27,814 nucleotides of DNA from DATNFP01 sp035606335 (GCA_035606335.1 DATNFP010000196.1:1-27814); one strand, 5' to 3'. Shown: positions 1 to 9,202, counted from the first letter of the stretch. Translations and numbers: made by a program. The notes: generated by a model from the letters alone, not told the origin.

Positions 1-68
1 AGTATTCAATAATAGTAATTAAAATATTATTCTATGTTTTCATACACTTATTTATAAAATTTCATGCT

Positions 69-914
69 TTACTTGGGTTCCTCAAAAAAATTACTTTTTT
101 CACCAATAGCCGTTCTAACACAATTCATTATAGATTCATGAAGGTCGGTACCCGAAGCATGTAGGGGATCGATAGCTTTTATCAATACTGTCCGCAAAGC
201 AAAAAGCTCCTCCCTATTATATTTTTTTGATGCTTTTACCAACTCCAGCTTCATTAGTTCCTCTTGCTGGTTCTGTTTGGGATTGAAGATCTCATTTATA
301 TGGCTGCATTGGTGGCAGACACCATTCTTGTTGACCAGTGCACACCTGTGCTCAAAAATATTGGTCATAATATTTCTGGCATCATTCAGCAAGTGTTTGA
401 TTACACCTTCGGTCTTCCCGAGGATGAGACAAATTTCCCTGATCTGAAAATCGTAAATATCCTTTAAGATCAACGCGACTTGATTTTCAATGGTTAAGGT
501 CTTTGAGATACACGTGAAACAAAAGTCCATATGCTCTCTCATTTCGTAAGCCCCGGCAGGTGATGTATCATGAGCTATCCAGAAGGCCCGTTTGACCTCT
601 TCTGAGCCAATAGCCAGGTCTGCTCCCCGATCCTGGGCATCAGCATGCCATCTTTTTAATTTTCGTAAATGATCGTAGGCGAGTTTGGTGGCTATCTTGA
701 ATACCCAGGTTTTTAGAGAAGAATCCTGATTAAACGTCGATATCTTAGTAAATGCCTTGATAAAGGTATCATGGGTTATGTCATCTACATCGTTACGATC
801 AGCAAGCAAGCGGTATAGGTACGATTTCAGCTGGTTTTGAAATTCTGCGAATAGTGTTTAGAATGCATTGATATCACCTGCTATAGCACTTTTAAGGATT
901 TCTTCCCTTTCCAT
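69..914 (-). pseudogene. ECF-type RNA polymerase sigma factor with an in-frame stop at codon 19
   Basis: Reading from the ATG at 914-912, the frame opens MEREEILKSAIAGDINAF, hits TAA at 860-858, and continues in the same frame through TLFAEFQ and YLYRLLADRNDVDDITHDTF, a typical sigma region 2, to the stop at 69. Only codon 19 is wrong: a single change from GAA would restore the gene to about 281 codons. Region 2 is followed by region 4-like sequence with a helix-turn-helix (FQIREICLILGKTEGVIKHL). A C-terminal extension holds a CHQC cysteine pair followed by FNPKQ, as I recall in a Bacteroidota sigma subfamily. Translation could restart at the TTG at 809, but that removes the start of region 2 and has no visible ribosome site. 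Most likely a recent pseudogene or a sequencing error. The SDR gene upstream on the same strand is also broken. Confidence 0.8.
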
Positions 915-941
915 TCGTCAATTCATTTGTAAATCAAAAAT

Positions 942-974
942 GAGGTAACAGCCTCGCGGCAAGGCTGTTACCTC
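942..974 (-). terminator. Rho-independent terminator downstream of the SDR gene
   Basis: A perfect 12-bp inverted repeat (GAGGTAACAGCC at 942-953 and its complement at 963-974) encloses a 9-nt loop. On the minus strand it is followed by ATTTTTGATTT. It sits between the end of the SDR gene and the start of the sigma factor gene, so the two are probably separate transcripts. Confidence 0.85.
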
Positions 975-1002
975 TAATGTACTGTAATATGTCGAAGGCT
1001 TA

Positions 1003-1807
1003 CTATAATATATTCATCTTGCCACAATCCACATCAATAATATGGCTATTGAAAGCTACTCCTGTTTCGGAGGCAAGAAAAGCAGCCGTTTCGCCTACCT
1101 GCTTCAGTGTCGGGCTCGTCTTTAATATATCGAAAGCCTTGTACTGTGCTACTATTTGCTCTGTAGGTATTCCATGCTGTTTTGCAAAACTATCTATCCA
1201 TCCCGGAGATCCTCTTTGTCTCCATTATGGCGCCCGGGCAAATACACATCACCTTTATACCATGCGCTCCCCATTCTGTCGCCATTACCCGTGTCATCCC
1301 TTCAATAGCTGCACTGGCGGCTGTGATGCCGGTCATGTTAGGAAGCTTAGACCTTGATAATGCTGCTGTAAGCAGTAAAATAGTTCCCTCTGTTTGGGTT
1401 TGCATCATATATTCCGCTGCTACTCTCGATGTAAGGAATTGCGATCCACATATCTTTTCCATTGGGGCCATAAATTGCTCGAAAGTAGCGACCGTTGTAA
1501 GCGGGCGGCCACCCATCTCATTATATTCAACTGCAATACCGTTGAATACTACATCTAATTTACCATTGTCCGCGACGACCTTCTTTAAAAAGGTGTCTAT
1601 TTCGGTCTCATTCAACGCGTCCACTTTGGCTGCTTCTGCACTTCCTCCGATCACTTTTATCTCCCGCGCCAATGCTTTTACAGCATCCAGGTTCCGGGCA
1701 GTGACATACACCTTTGCACCGTGTTGCGAAAACGATCTTGCCACTGCGCCAGCTATCTCTCCGGATGCGGCAAATACGACGGCTACTTTGTCTTTTAGAT
1801 TCTGCAT
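1003..1807 (-). pseudogene. Short-chain dehydrogenase/reductase (SDR) family protein, frameshifted
   Basis: The first frame starts at 1807 with MQNLKDKVAVVFAASGEIAG, a loose Rossmann motif, runs through a CICPGAIMET segment typical of the SDR C-terminal half, and stops at 1190 after GMDR. The missing end continues in another frame: DSFAKQHGIPTEQI to the stop TAG at 1003-1005, containing ETAAFLASE and DVDCG, the usual SDR ending. At the junction the minus strand reads ATGGATAGATAGTTTTGC; removing one GATA copy restores one frame of about 266 residues, the normal SDR length. The active-site region reads GITAASAAIEGMT and lacks the classical YxxxK pair, so even the intact ancestor belonged to an atypical subfamily. 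Substrate unknown. Probably inactive unless the duplication is a sequencing error. Confidence 0.85.
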
Positions 1808-1868
1808 TTTGTTTGAATTTATCTATTGACGATTTAGCCCGGCAAAACGGTCGAATTTTAAAAAAAAA

Positions 1869-1897
1869 CAATCCCCGCGTTCAAAACGCGGGGATTG
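1869..1897 (-). terminator. Rho-independent terminator after the Cys-rich secreted protein gene
   Basis: A perfect 13-bp stem (CAATCCCCGCGTT, 1869-1881, with its complement at 1885-1897) has a 3-nt loop. On the minus strand it runs into ten T residues. It lies 20 nt beyond the stop codon at 1918. Confidence 0.9.
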
Positions 1898-1917
1898 TAT
1901 TAGTCGAAAATTGTGAA

Positions 1918-2346
1918 TTATCCGATGATGAGATTCCCGGTCGGGGTAATAAGGTCCCATTGTACTTTTACTCCACTAGCAGCAGAGGAACAACTACCGC
2001 ATGCGGGCAGATATACAGGGCCAAGTGGATATTGAGTGCAGGGATGTGCGCCAGTGATGTTGCCGATAGTAACACATGGTACTGCTGCGCAGGTAACATC
2101 TGTCCAACAAACATCATAACCCAATAACTCAGTAGTGCCGGTTGGAACGCAAATCGGGAGTGTCGCTGTGCTATGTGCAGCTACAGTAACACTTGTGCAG
2201 GTAAGAGAAACAGTGCAGGTCGAAGTATTATAAATTACAGCCGTAACAGTGACAGAACAACCGGTGTTGTTAACAACATCGCGGGCCATTGCTTGTTGCG
2301 CCAAACCTATTAGCGCGATTAACGTTGCGAAAAGAAACTTTTTCAT
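1918..2346 (-). CDS. Small secreted cysteine-rich protein of unknown function
   Basis: This encodes 142 residues. The N-terminus (MKKFLFATLIALIGLAQQAMA) is a clear Sec signal peptide, with cleavage probably after AMA. The mature part of about 120 residues is rich in Thr, Val and Ser and holds ten cysteines, an even number compatible with five disulphides, which suggests a compact extracytoplasmic beta-rich domain. I do not recognise a family. The gene has its own exact TAGGTTTG -7 box about 50 nt upstream and a strong terminator downstream, so it is probably transcribed alone. Neighbours give no hint of its role. Confidence 0.8.
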   Translation of the reverse strand: MKKFLFATLIALIGLAQQAMARDVVNNTGCSVTVTAVIYNTSTCTVSLTCTSVTVAAHSTATLPICVPTGTTELLGYDVCWTDVTCAAVPCVTIGNITGAHPCTQYPLGPVYLPACGSCSSAASGVKVQWDLITPTGNLIIG

Positions 2347-2397
2347 GTGCTTTTGTTTTTGGTGAATGAATAATAATTGTATAAGGCCTTATGGACG

Positions 2398-2405
2398 CAA
2401 ACCTA
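2398..2405 (-). promoter_or_regulatory. Bacteroidota-type -7 box for the secreted protein gene
   Basis: The minus strand reads TAGGTTTG, an exact match to the TAnnTTTG consensus, placing the transcript start about 45 nt before the ATG at 2346. No good -33 TTTG is visible at the expected distance. Confidence 0.5.
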
Positions 2406-2533
2406 TGGCAAATAACAATCATGCAGCACCGCTATTAAACTGAATTTTATACCATAATAAACGGTGTGAAACCGCTATTTAACATGAAGTGAAGTACCCA
2501 TAAAAAAGCAACCTAAGGTTAGCTTGTAAGCAT

Positions 2534-2580
2534 AAAAAAGTCGCCCTTGTGGGCGACTTAAAGTTTTGAAAATAACAGAG
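2534..2580 (-). repeat. Diverged third copy of the tRNA-Ala 3'-end/terminator repeat
   Basis: By eye, this stretch matches about 40 of 48 positions of the repeats at 9366-9413 and 13503-13550, with one single-base gap. It keeps the A tract, the TCGCCC/GGGCGA hairpin, the following CTTAA, and an AATAAC-GAG block matching the 3' end of the tRNA gene. It lies just downstream of the efflux operon. Confidence 0.65.
2538..2559 (-). terminator. Rho-independent terminator of the efflux operon
   Basis: AAGTCGCCC pairs with GGGCGACTT around a TTGT loop (9 bp). The minus strand continues into a T run (TTTTTTATG with the last stem bases). It lies about 70 nt past the stop of the outer-membrane channel gene at 2630. 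Confidence 0.8.
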
Positions 2581-2629
2581 TTGGGTAGTTTTATGGCTAG
2601 GTTTTCAATAACTATATTGCGATCACTTA

Positions 2630-4048
2630 CTAATTCCGTCCACCACCAAGGGCTCTATACAAATCAATTGACGCATCCAGTTTTGATTTCTGGATATTGG
2701 CTAGATCCAGCTCAGCCTGCAGGGCATTGCCCTGAGCAGTTATAACCTCAAGGTATGTGGCCATATCGCTGCGGAAAAGCAGTTGCGCATTTACAATTGA
2801 TTTGCGCAATGTATCCACTCTTTCCTCAGATATCTGTTGCTGCTCCTTCAGTTTTTCTTCGCGCACAAGCGCATTATCTACTTCACCTACCGCATTGAGT
2901 ACCGATTGGCGAAATTGCAATACTGTCTGTTCTCGCTGATCTTCAGCTACTTTATATCTTGTCTTCAGCGTCCGGTGTTCCAGAAGCGGTTGTGCTACGC
3001 TACCAGTAACAATACCAAACAACGACCCTGGGATATTAAACCAGTTACTTGTTTTGAAAGCATCAAGTCCCCCCTGGGCAGTTATTACCAATGAAGGATA
3101 CATGCTGGCTCTTGCCACACCCACATCCTTACTTGCAGCGACCAGCGCCATCTCCATGGCATGTACATCCGGCCTCCGGCTCACCATAGATACTGGCACA
3201 CCGGCAGATAGATTGTCCGGAATAGTTGCTTCACTAAGTAGTGTACTCCTTGTAATTGAGCCTGGCAAATCTCCGGTTAATATGCTCAGCGCGTTTTCCT
3301 GCAAAGCTATAGCCTGTTGCAAAGACGGTATTAATATAGCGGTTGCTTGCCTTTGCGCTTCTGCCTGTTCTACGCCAAGTTGTGTGGCATTGCCTGCTTC
3401 TTTTTGCAGCCTTGCTAACAGTAATGTAGTATCGCTTAGTTTTAAATTATACTGAGCTATGTTCAATTGCTCGTCCAGCATCAGCAAATTGTAATACCCC
3501 TGTGCTATATCCGATATAAGCCTGGTGCGTACAGCTTGTGTGGCCTCATATGTCTGCAGGTAGCGAGCAACAGTAGCCTGCTTCTGCATATGTATCTTGC
3601 CCCATACATCTGCCTCCCATGATAAGGTAAGGTTTGCGTTGTAGTCATTAAGATACGCCTGATGCAAAAAACCTTGTGCCGTAGCTCCATTCAGGCTGTT
3701 GTCAGATGGTCGGTCTATCTGCACACCCACTTGAGCAGACAATTCCGGAAGCTCCAGCGTTTTTGCCTGCTTCACTTGTTCCCTGGCAATATCAATATTT
3801 TTCAGTGCAATTTGCAGATCGTAATTGTGCTCCAGTCCCTTTCTTATCAATTGCTGCAGAGTGGTATCTGTAAAGAACTCATTCCATTTCAAATTGGCAA
3901 CGCTGTTTGTATCAGTTATATTACTTTGCCCAAACTGTTGCGGGAGTGGCACATCAGGCCGGTGATATACCTGCCTGATGCCGCACGATGAGATAGATAG
4001 AGTAGCTATCGCGAGTGTGATGTAAATAAGTTTGTTTATTGCGAACAT
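2630..4048 (-). CDS. Outer-membrane efflux lipoprotein of the OprM/NodT (TolC) family
   Basis: This is the outer-membrane channel of a tripartite RND pump; it carries substrates from the periplasmic adaptor across the outer membrane. The 472 residues match the family's usual length. The start MFAINKLIYITLAIATLSIS runs into the lipobox SSCG, so the protein is probably lipid-anchored. The motifs LKWNEFFTDTTLQQLI and, later, SRRPDVHAMEMAL are characteristic of the two outer-membrane efflux (OEP) repeats. Long heptad-like helices rich in Gln, Ala and Glu follow each, as expected for the alpha-barrel. It is the last gene of the operon, 24 nt after the pump gene, and is followed by a terminator. 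Confidence 0.93.
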   Translation of the reverse strand: MFAINKLIYITLAIATLSISSCGIRQVYHRPDVPLPQQFGQSNITDTNSVANLKWNEFFTDTTLQQLIRKGLEHNYDLQIALKNIDIAREQVKQAKTLELPELSAQVGVQIDRPSDNSLNGATAQGFLHQAYLNDYNANLTLSWEADVWGKIHMQKQATVARYLQTYEATQAVRTRLISDIAQGYYNLLMLDEQLNIAQYNLKLSDTTLLLARLQKEAGNATQLGVEQAEAQRQATAILIPSLQQAIALQENALSILTGDLPGSITRSTLLSEATIPDNLSAGVPVSMVSRRPDVHAMEMALVAASKDVGVARASMYPSLVITAQGGLDAFKTSNWFNIPGSLFGIVTGSVAQPLLEHRTLKTRYKVAEDQREQTVLQFRQSVLNAVGEVDNALVREEKLKEQQQISEERVDTLRKSIVNAQLLFRSDMATYLEVITAQGNALQAELDLANIQKSKLDASIDLYRALGGGRN

Positions 4049-4072
4049 GATTTTCTTGTTTCTTGATGAATA

Positions 4073-7000
4073 TTATATGTTGGCTGGACTTATAGTATGT
4101 TCAGTTGCATGTAGTCCATTATGATCACCATCGGTGTCTTTCTTTTTTATGCTAACTTTTTCCTGCAAATGCTGGAATATGACAAACAATACCGGCACTA
4201 CGAAAATTCCCAGTAGTACACCTGTAAGCATACCACCTACAGCACCGGTGCCTATAGATCGGTTACCCAGTGCAGATGCGCCATGCACATTCAGCAGCGG
4301 CAGCAAGCCTGCTACGAAAGCGAAGGAAGTCATCAGGATCGGGCGAAGACGCAAGGTAGCTGCCTGCAAGGCCGACTGTACTAGCCCCATGCCTGCCCTT
4401 CTGCGCTGCACTGCATACTCCACTATCAGGATCGCATTCTTTGATAACAACCCTATCAGCATGATCAACCCTATTTGTACATAGATATTGTTTTCAATGC
4501 CCATCATATTAATAAAGAGCACAACACCGAACACACCCAGCGGAATTGTAAGTATCACCGCAAGCGGCAGTATATAACTTTCATATTGTGCCGCCAGCAG
4601 GAAGTAAACAAACACCAGGCTCAGTAAGAATATGAATATGATCTGCGAGCCGGAATTTACTTCTTCGCGCGTCATACCTGTCCATTCGTATGTATAGCCA
4701 CGCGGCAATGCTTGCTCTGCGGTTTCTTCTATCGCCTTTATCGCATCGCCTGTACTGTATCCCGGCTTGGGTATACCATTAATGGTTACTGCATTAAACA
4801 GGTTGTTACGTGTTACTGTTTCCGGTCCATGCACTGCTTTCAACGATACGAAAGAGTTTACCGGCACCATACCACCCTGAGCATTCTTTACATAGATGTT
4901 ATTCAGCGATGAGGGCGAAGAACGGTAATCAACATCTGCCTGCGCCACTACGCGATAGTATTTACCAAAGCGATTGAAGTCACTCACAAAACTGCTGCCA
5001 TAATACACCTGCAAAGTTTGCAGCAACTCACTTATAGAAACGCCCAATTGCTTTGCTTTATCGTTATCTACCTCCAGCTCGTACTGTGGATTACCGGTTG
5101 AGAAAGTGGTAAAGGCAGCTGCTATCTCCTTGCGTTGCATCAAGGCACCAATGAATTCGTGAGCAGTAGCATTAAGTTTGTCCAGCGAACCGTTACTCCT
5201 GTCCTGGAGCATAAATTCGAATCCACTCACGTTACCAAAACCCTGCACGGTCGGAAAAGTAAAGAAGAATGCATTGGCTTCCTTCACCTGGGATACCTGC
5301 TGTGCGAGTCTATTGGATATGGTTTGGAAGTCTTCTACTTTGCCTCTTTGCCCGTATGGCTTCAGTCGTATAAAGCCGGCGCCATAAGGAGAAGCATTTG
5401 CGTTGGATATAAAGTTCATCCCTTCTACCTGGTATCTATTAGCCACCGCAGGATCTTTGCTTACAATGCTGTCTATCTGATGCATCGCGCGATGTGTCCT
5501 GTCGAGTGAGCTGCCCGGAGGTGTGTTAACAGCATACAGCACAAAGCCCTGATCTTCCGTAGGAATGAACCCGCTTGGTGTCCTCCGTATCATGAAAAGG
5601 CTTATAGCAGATATAAGTACCAAACCACTGATAGCTACCCATTTATTTTTCACCAGGAATTGCAGGCTGTGTTTATACCTTGTAGTTAGCGCAGAAAAGC
5701 CTGAGTTAAAAGCAGTAAAGAAACGTTTTCTGAAACCTGTTTTCTTTGCATTTCCATCGGTATGCGTATTCTTCAGGAACAAAGCACAAAGTGCCGGGCT
5801 CAGTGTTAGCGCATTCAATGCAGATATAAGGATGGCAATCGCAAGTGTAAAGGCAAACTGTCTATAGAACACACCTGTTGGCCCCTGCATGAACCCTACG
5901 GGTACAAATACTGCAACCATCACCAGTGTAATAGAAATAATTGCTCCCGATATATCGTTCATCGAGGATATCGTTGCTGCTTTTGCCGGCAGATGAGTAC
6001 GCTCCATTTTAGCATGCACAGCTTCTACTACTACTATAGCGTCATCCACAACCACACCTATGGCCAGCACCAGCGCGAAGAGCGTAAGCAGGTTGATAGT
6101 GAAACCAAATAGCTGCATGAAGAAGAATGTCCCAATGATGGCTACCGGCACTGCGATAGCAGGTATAAGTGTGGAACGGAAATCCTGCAGGAAGATGAAC
6201 ACTACGATAAATACAAGCACAAATGCCTCCAATAGTGTTTTTGTTACCTGCTTTATGGATGCATCTAAAAACTCTTTCGAGTTATACATCACGGTAGTAT
6301 GTATTCCTTTAGGAAGCGTAGCTGAGAAATTTTTTATCAGCTTCTGCGCCTGTGTAAGAATGTCGTTTGCGTTCGACCCTGCTGTCTGGAATACAGCAAC
6401 ACCCGATGTGGCATTGCCATTCAGCTTACCGTTTGATGAATATACATAAGATCCCAGTTCTACTCTTGCTACATCTTTCAGTCGCACCAGCGATCCATCG
6501 CTATTCGCCCTGATAATTATATTCTCGTAGTCTTCTGTTTTGTTCAGTTTTCCTTTGTACTTCAGTACGTACTCAAACGACTCCTTACTACTTTGTCCAA
6601 ATCGACCGGGGGCGGCTTCTACACTTTGGTCTTTTATCGCACTGGTCACATCTTGTGGAGATAAGCCTAATGCAGCCAGCCTGTCAGGCTTTAGCCATAT
6701 ACGCATCGAGTAGTCGCGCGCACCAAATGGCTGCGCATCACCTACCCCCGGTATACGTTGCAGTTGCGGTACCAGGTTTATCTTGATGTAGTTGAGCAGG
6801 AACGTTTCATTGTAAGTTGTATCCGAGCTCGACAAGGCCACGAACATGATAATACTGTTCTGCTGCTTTTGTGTGGAAATACCTGCTTGTATCACTTCCT
6901 GTGGTATCTGGCTGGTAGCTTTCGAAACACGGTTCTGCACATTTACTGCAGCAATATCCGGGTTTGTGCCTTGCTTGAAATATACACTCAGCGTAAGGCT

Positions 7001-7258
7001 ACCATCATTGCTGGAGTTGGAAGTCATGTAGGTCATGTTTTCCACACCGTTGATGGCTTCTTCCAGTGGTGTAGCCACAGAACGGGCTACCACTTCGGCA
7101 TTCGCGCCGGGGTAGTTTGCTGTCACCTGCACACATGGTGGTGCAATGTCCGGAAACAGCGTGATGGGGAGCGAAGACAAAGAGAGCCCTCCCAGTATCA
7201 GTAATATGATAGATATGACGGTAGATAATACCGGTCGTTCTATAAATTTTCTAAACAT
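4073..7258 (-). CDS. RND efflux pump, HAE1 (AcrB-like) inner-membrane transporter
   Basis: This proton-driven drug/proton antiporter forms the inner-membrane trimer of the tripartite pump. At 1061 residues it is full length for the family. It begins MFRKFIERPVLSTVISI, the usual first transmembrane helix, followed by a long periplasmic loop with the porter-domain motif SQQPG-like segments. The TM4 motif GVVVDDAIVVVE places the proton-relay aspartates at residues 405-406, and the TM10 motif GLLSKNAILIVEYA places the lysine at 940, the same number as in E. coli AcrB. All key relay residues seen are intact, so it should be active. It lies 58 nt downstream of the adaptor gene in the same operon. 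Substrate cannot be read from sequence. Confidence 0.96.
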   Translation of the reverse strand: MFRKFIERPVLSTVISIILLILGGLSLSSLPITLFPDIAPPCVQVTANYPGANAEVVARSVATPLEEAINGVENMTYMTSNSSNDGSLTLSVYFKQGTNPDIAAVNVQNRVSKATSQIPQEVIQAGISTQKQQNSIIMFVALSSSDTTYNETFLLNYIKINLVPQLQRIPGVGDAQPFGARDYSMRIWLKPDRLAALGLSPQDVTSAIKDQSVEAAPGRFGQSSKESFEYVLKYKGKLNKTEDYENIIIRANSDGSLVRLKDVARVELGSYVYSSNGKLNGNATSGVAVFQTAGSNANDILTQAQKLIKNFSATLPKGIHTTVMYNSKEFLDASIKQVTKTLLEAFVLVFIVVFIFLQDFRSTLIPAIAVPVAIIGTFFFMQLFGFTINLLTLFALVLAIGVVVDDAIVVVEAVHAKMERTHLPAKAATISSMNDISGAIISITLVMVAVFVPVGFMQGPTGVFYRQFAFTLAIAILISALNALTLSPALCALFLKNTHTDGNAKKTGFRKRFFTAFNSGFSALTTRYKHSLQFLVKNKWVAISGLVLISAISLFMIRRTPSGFIPTEDQGFVLYAVNTPPGSSLDRTHRAMHQIDSIVSKDPAVANRYQVEGMNFISNANASPYGAGFIRLKPYGQRGKVEDFQTISNRLAQQVSQVKEANAFFFTFPTVQGFGNVSGFEFMLQDRSNGSLDKLNATAHEFIGALMQRKEIAAAFTTFSTGNPQYELEVDNDKAKQLGVSISELLQTLQVYYGSSFVSDFNRFGKYYRVVAQADVDYRSSPSSLNNIYVKNAQGGMVPVNSFVSLKAVHGPETVTRNNLFNAVTINGIPKPGYSTGDAIKAIEETAEQALPRGYTYEWTGMTREEVNSGSQIIFIFLLSLVFVYFLLAAQYESYILPLAVILTIPLGVFGVVLFINMMGIENNIYVQIGLIMLIGLLSKNAILIVEYAVQRRRAGMGLVQSALQAATLRLRPILMTSFAFVAGLLPLLNVHGASALGNRSIGTGAVGGMLTGVLLGIFVVPVLFVIFQHLQEKVSIKKKDTDGDHNGLHATEHTISPANI

Positions 7259-7316
7259 TAAAAATGGTGTTTTGATGGTTTTTTATACCTCGTTAATAGA
7301 GTTTACTCTACATGTG

Positions 7317-8459
7317 TTATAGAGGATTTACTTTCAGCAAGCTGTCCAGGGACATAGCCTGAGGTTGTATGATCGCACCGTCTTTCAATCGGTCAAGTCC
7401 TGCATACACTATCTTATCCCCCTGTTTTATGCCGCCTGTCACCAGGTAGTAGTTGCCTTTTCTTCCGCTTATATTGATAGGTTGTCCTGTTACCTTGTCG
7501 CTATCGCCCACGGTAAACACGAATATTTTATCCTGCACTTCGTAGGTAGCTTCCTGCGGTACAATAAGCGCTGTATCCACCGACTGTGGTATACGTATCT
7601 TACCCGTATTGCCTGAGCGTAACAACCCACCTTCATTCGGGAACGTAGCGCGGAAGCTGATCGTGCCCATGTTCTTATCAAACTGTCCTTCAGCTACTTC
7701 TATTTTTCCTTTCTCTGAATAAACATTATTGTCTGATAATATCAGTTCTACAGGAGGTACTTGTTTCAGTTTTTCTTCCAGCGTATTGCCGGCAAAGTGC
7801 TCTTTAAACTGGATAAAATCATTTTCACTCAGCGAGAAGTAAGCATACACCTGGTTGATCTCAGAAAGCACTGTAAGCGGGTCTGGCGATGTGCGGCCTA
7901 CAAGGCTGCCTATCTTATACGGTATGCGACCTATATAGCCATCTACATCGGCAGTAATGGTCGTGTATCCCAGGTTTATTTTTGCGCTGTTCACCAGTGC
8001 TTCAGCCTGCGCCACATTGGCCTTGGCTGCATCATAAGCGGCTTTGGCGCTCTTCACCTGCACGTCCGATATCAGGTTGTGTTGCATCAGCGGTGTCAGC
8101 TTATCTACGTTGATTTTGGCGCTTTCCAGGTTAGCTTTGGCTGTCATAAGACTTGCTTCGGCATTGTTCAGCTGTTCTTTGTATGGGCGGTCATCTATCT
8201 TGAAAAGTGCTTGTCCTTTATGCACATGCGCACCTTCGTCTACATATATGGCTTGCAGATATCCATCCACCTGTGGGCGTAAGTCTATGTTTTTAGTGCC
8301 TTCTATACTGGCATTATACTCACGGTACAGGGTTGCATCTTTTTGTTCTACAGATATTACCGGTAATGATTGTGCTTGCGGCTTGTTGTTATCCTGGTTA
8401 TGAGATGAACCGCAGCTTGCTAATAGGATGAGAAATATTACGTACTTTAAGTTTTTCAT
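7317..8459 (-). CDS. RND efflux periplasmic adaptor (membrane fusion protein)
   Basis: This links the inner-membrane pump to the outer-membrane channel. I start it at the ATG at 8459 rather than the upstream candidate at 8531, because it gives MKNLKYVIFLILLASCGSS, a textbook lipoprotein signal with Cys16, and because the longer form would run through the palindromic operator at 8476-8490. That leaves 380 residues. The lipoyl-like half (GYLQAIYVDEGAHVHKGQAL), a helical hairpin rich in Ala, Lys and Asn, the second lipoyl half (TTITADVDGYIGRI) and a beta-barrel/proximal domain follow in the usual order. First structural gene of the operon. Confidence 0.94.
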   Translation of the reverse strand: MKNLKYVIFLILLASCGSSHNQDNNKPQAQSLPVISVEQKDATLYREYNASIEGTKNIDLRPQVDGYLQAIYVDEGAHVHKGQALFKIDDRPYKEQLNNAEASLMTAKANLESAKINVDKLTPLMQHNLISDVQVKSAKAAYDAAKANVAQAEALVNSAKINLGYTTITADVDGYIGRIPYKIGSLVGRTSPDPLTVLSEINQVYAYFSLSENDFIQFKEHFAGNTLEEKLKQVPPVELILSDNNVYSEKGKIEVAEGQFDKNMGTISFRATFPNEGGLLRSGNTGKIRIPQSVDTALIVPQEATYEVQDKIFVFTVGDSDKVTGQPINISGRKGNYYLVTGGIKQGDKIVYAGLDRLKDGAIIQPQAMSLDSLLKVNPL

Positions 8460-8475
8460 AAACGCTATTAAATCG

Positions 8476-8490
8476 TTTAACACTGTTAAA
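8476..8490. promoter_or_regulatory. Palindromic candidate TetR operator upstream of the adaptor gene
   Basis: TTTAACACTGTTAAA is a perfect 7-bp inverted repeat around a central C, 17 nt before the adaptor start codon. Twelve of its 15 bases match a site in the same relation to tetR (9203-9217). The position fits repression of the efflux genes. Confidence 0.65.
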
Positions 8491-8581
8491 TAAAATGGTG
8501 AAAGATTGGTGATACGAAATTGAAGTTTCAACGTTAATTGGTCATTAAGAGTTTTTGAGAGTTAAGAAATAAGAAATGGTA

Positions 8582-9181
8582 CTACACTACGATGGTCCGG
8601 ATAATGCCTGTGATGGCGTCTTTAAGGATCTCCTGATTTAGTTTGTCGGATTTGCCCTTATTTACCATATTGATGCTGATAAGCCCATGTATCACAGACC
8701 AAAAAAGGTAGTACTTTTTACATACATCGGTGTTTGGATTATTACTACTGGCTACAAGCTCTTCTATCACTTCACTAAAGATATCCGATGGCATCTCCGT
8801 CTCCATACATTGGCCCATTTCACAATAACAGTTCACGTCCACACCAAACATCAGCTTGTAATACTGTGGCTCATCAAAAGCAAAATCCCAATAGGTAAAC
8901 CACATTGCCTCCAGTTGTTTTGCCGGTAGTTTGTGTTTTGCTTTTGCCTGCCGCAACCGATCTGCCAGCTTTAAAAAGCCCTGTCTTGTAAGCTCTACCA
9001 GCAGGGCATCTTTATTATCAAAGTAGCCATAGATAATAGGCGCAGTATAATCAATGGAGTCAGCAATTTTGCGCATAGACATGGCTTGCCAGCCTTCCTT
9101 CTTCACGATGCGCCAGGCTGCCGCAATTATCTTGTTGCGCACATCTTCCTTCTGCTTTATGATACGCTCTTTGCTTCCCAT
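8582..9181 (-). CDS. TetR/AcrR-family transcriptional repressor, probable regulator of the efflux operon
   Basis: This encodes 199 residues. The N-terminal DNA-binding domain is classical: an Arg/Lys-rich start, then IIAAAWRIVKKEGWQAMSMR, then a helix-turn-helix ending YTAPIIYGYFDNKDALL. The C-terminal ligand-binding half contains a WSVIHGLISI segment, like the WHG-type TetR C-terminal domain. It lies 122 nt upstream of the adaptor gene on the same strand, the usual arrangement for a local repressor of an RND operon. Similar palindromes before tetR and before the adaptor suggest it represses both itself and the pump. The inducing ligand is unknown. Confidence 0.92.
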   Translation of the reverse strand: MGSKERIIKQKEDVRNKIIAAAWRIVKKEGWQAMSMRKIADSIDYTAPIIYGYFDNKDALLVELTRQGFLKLADRLRQAKAKHKLPAKQLEAMWFTYWDFAFDEPQYYKLMFGVDVNCYCEMGQCMETEMPSDIFSEVIEELVASSNNPNTDVCKKYYLFWSVIHGLISINMVNKGKSDKLNQEILKDAITGIIRTIVV

Positions 9182-9202
9182 GAGTTTTACGCCATTAATC
9201 CA

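Noticed and set aside
264..467. Plus-strand open frame of 67 codons
   Set aside because: It lies wholly inside the sigma factor gene on the other strand and has no recognisable protein features.
1182..1829. Plus-strand open frame of 215 codons over the SDR gene
   Set aside because: The antisense SDR translation shows clear family motifs on both sides of the frameshift; this frame is its shadow.
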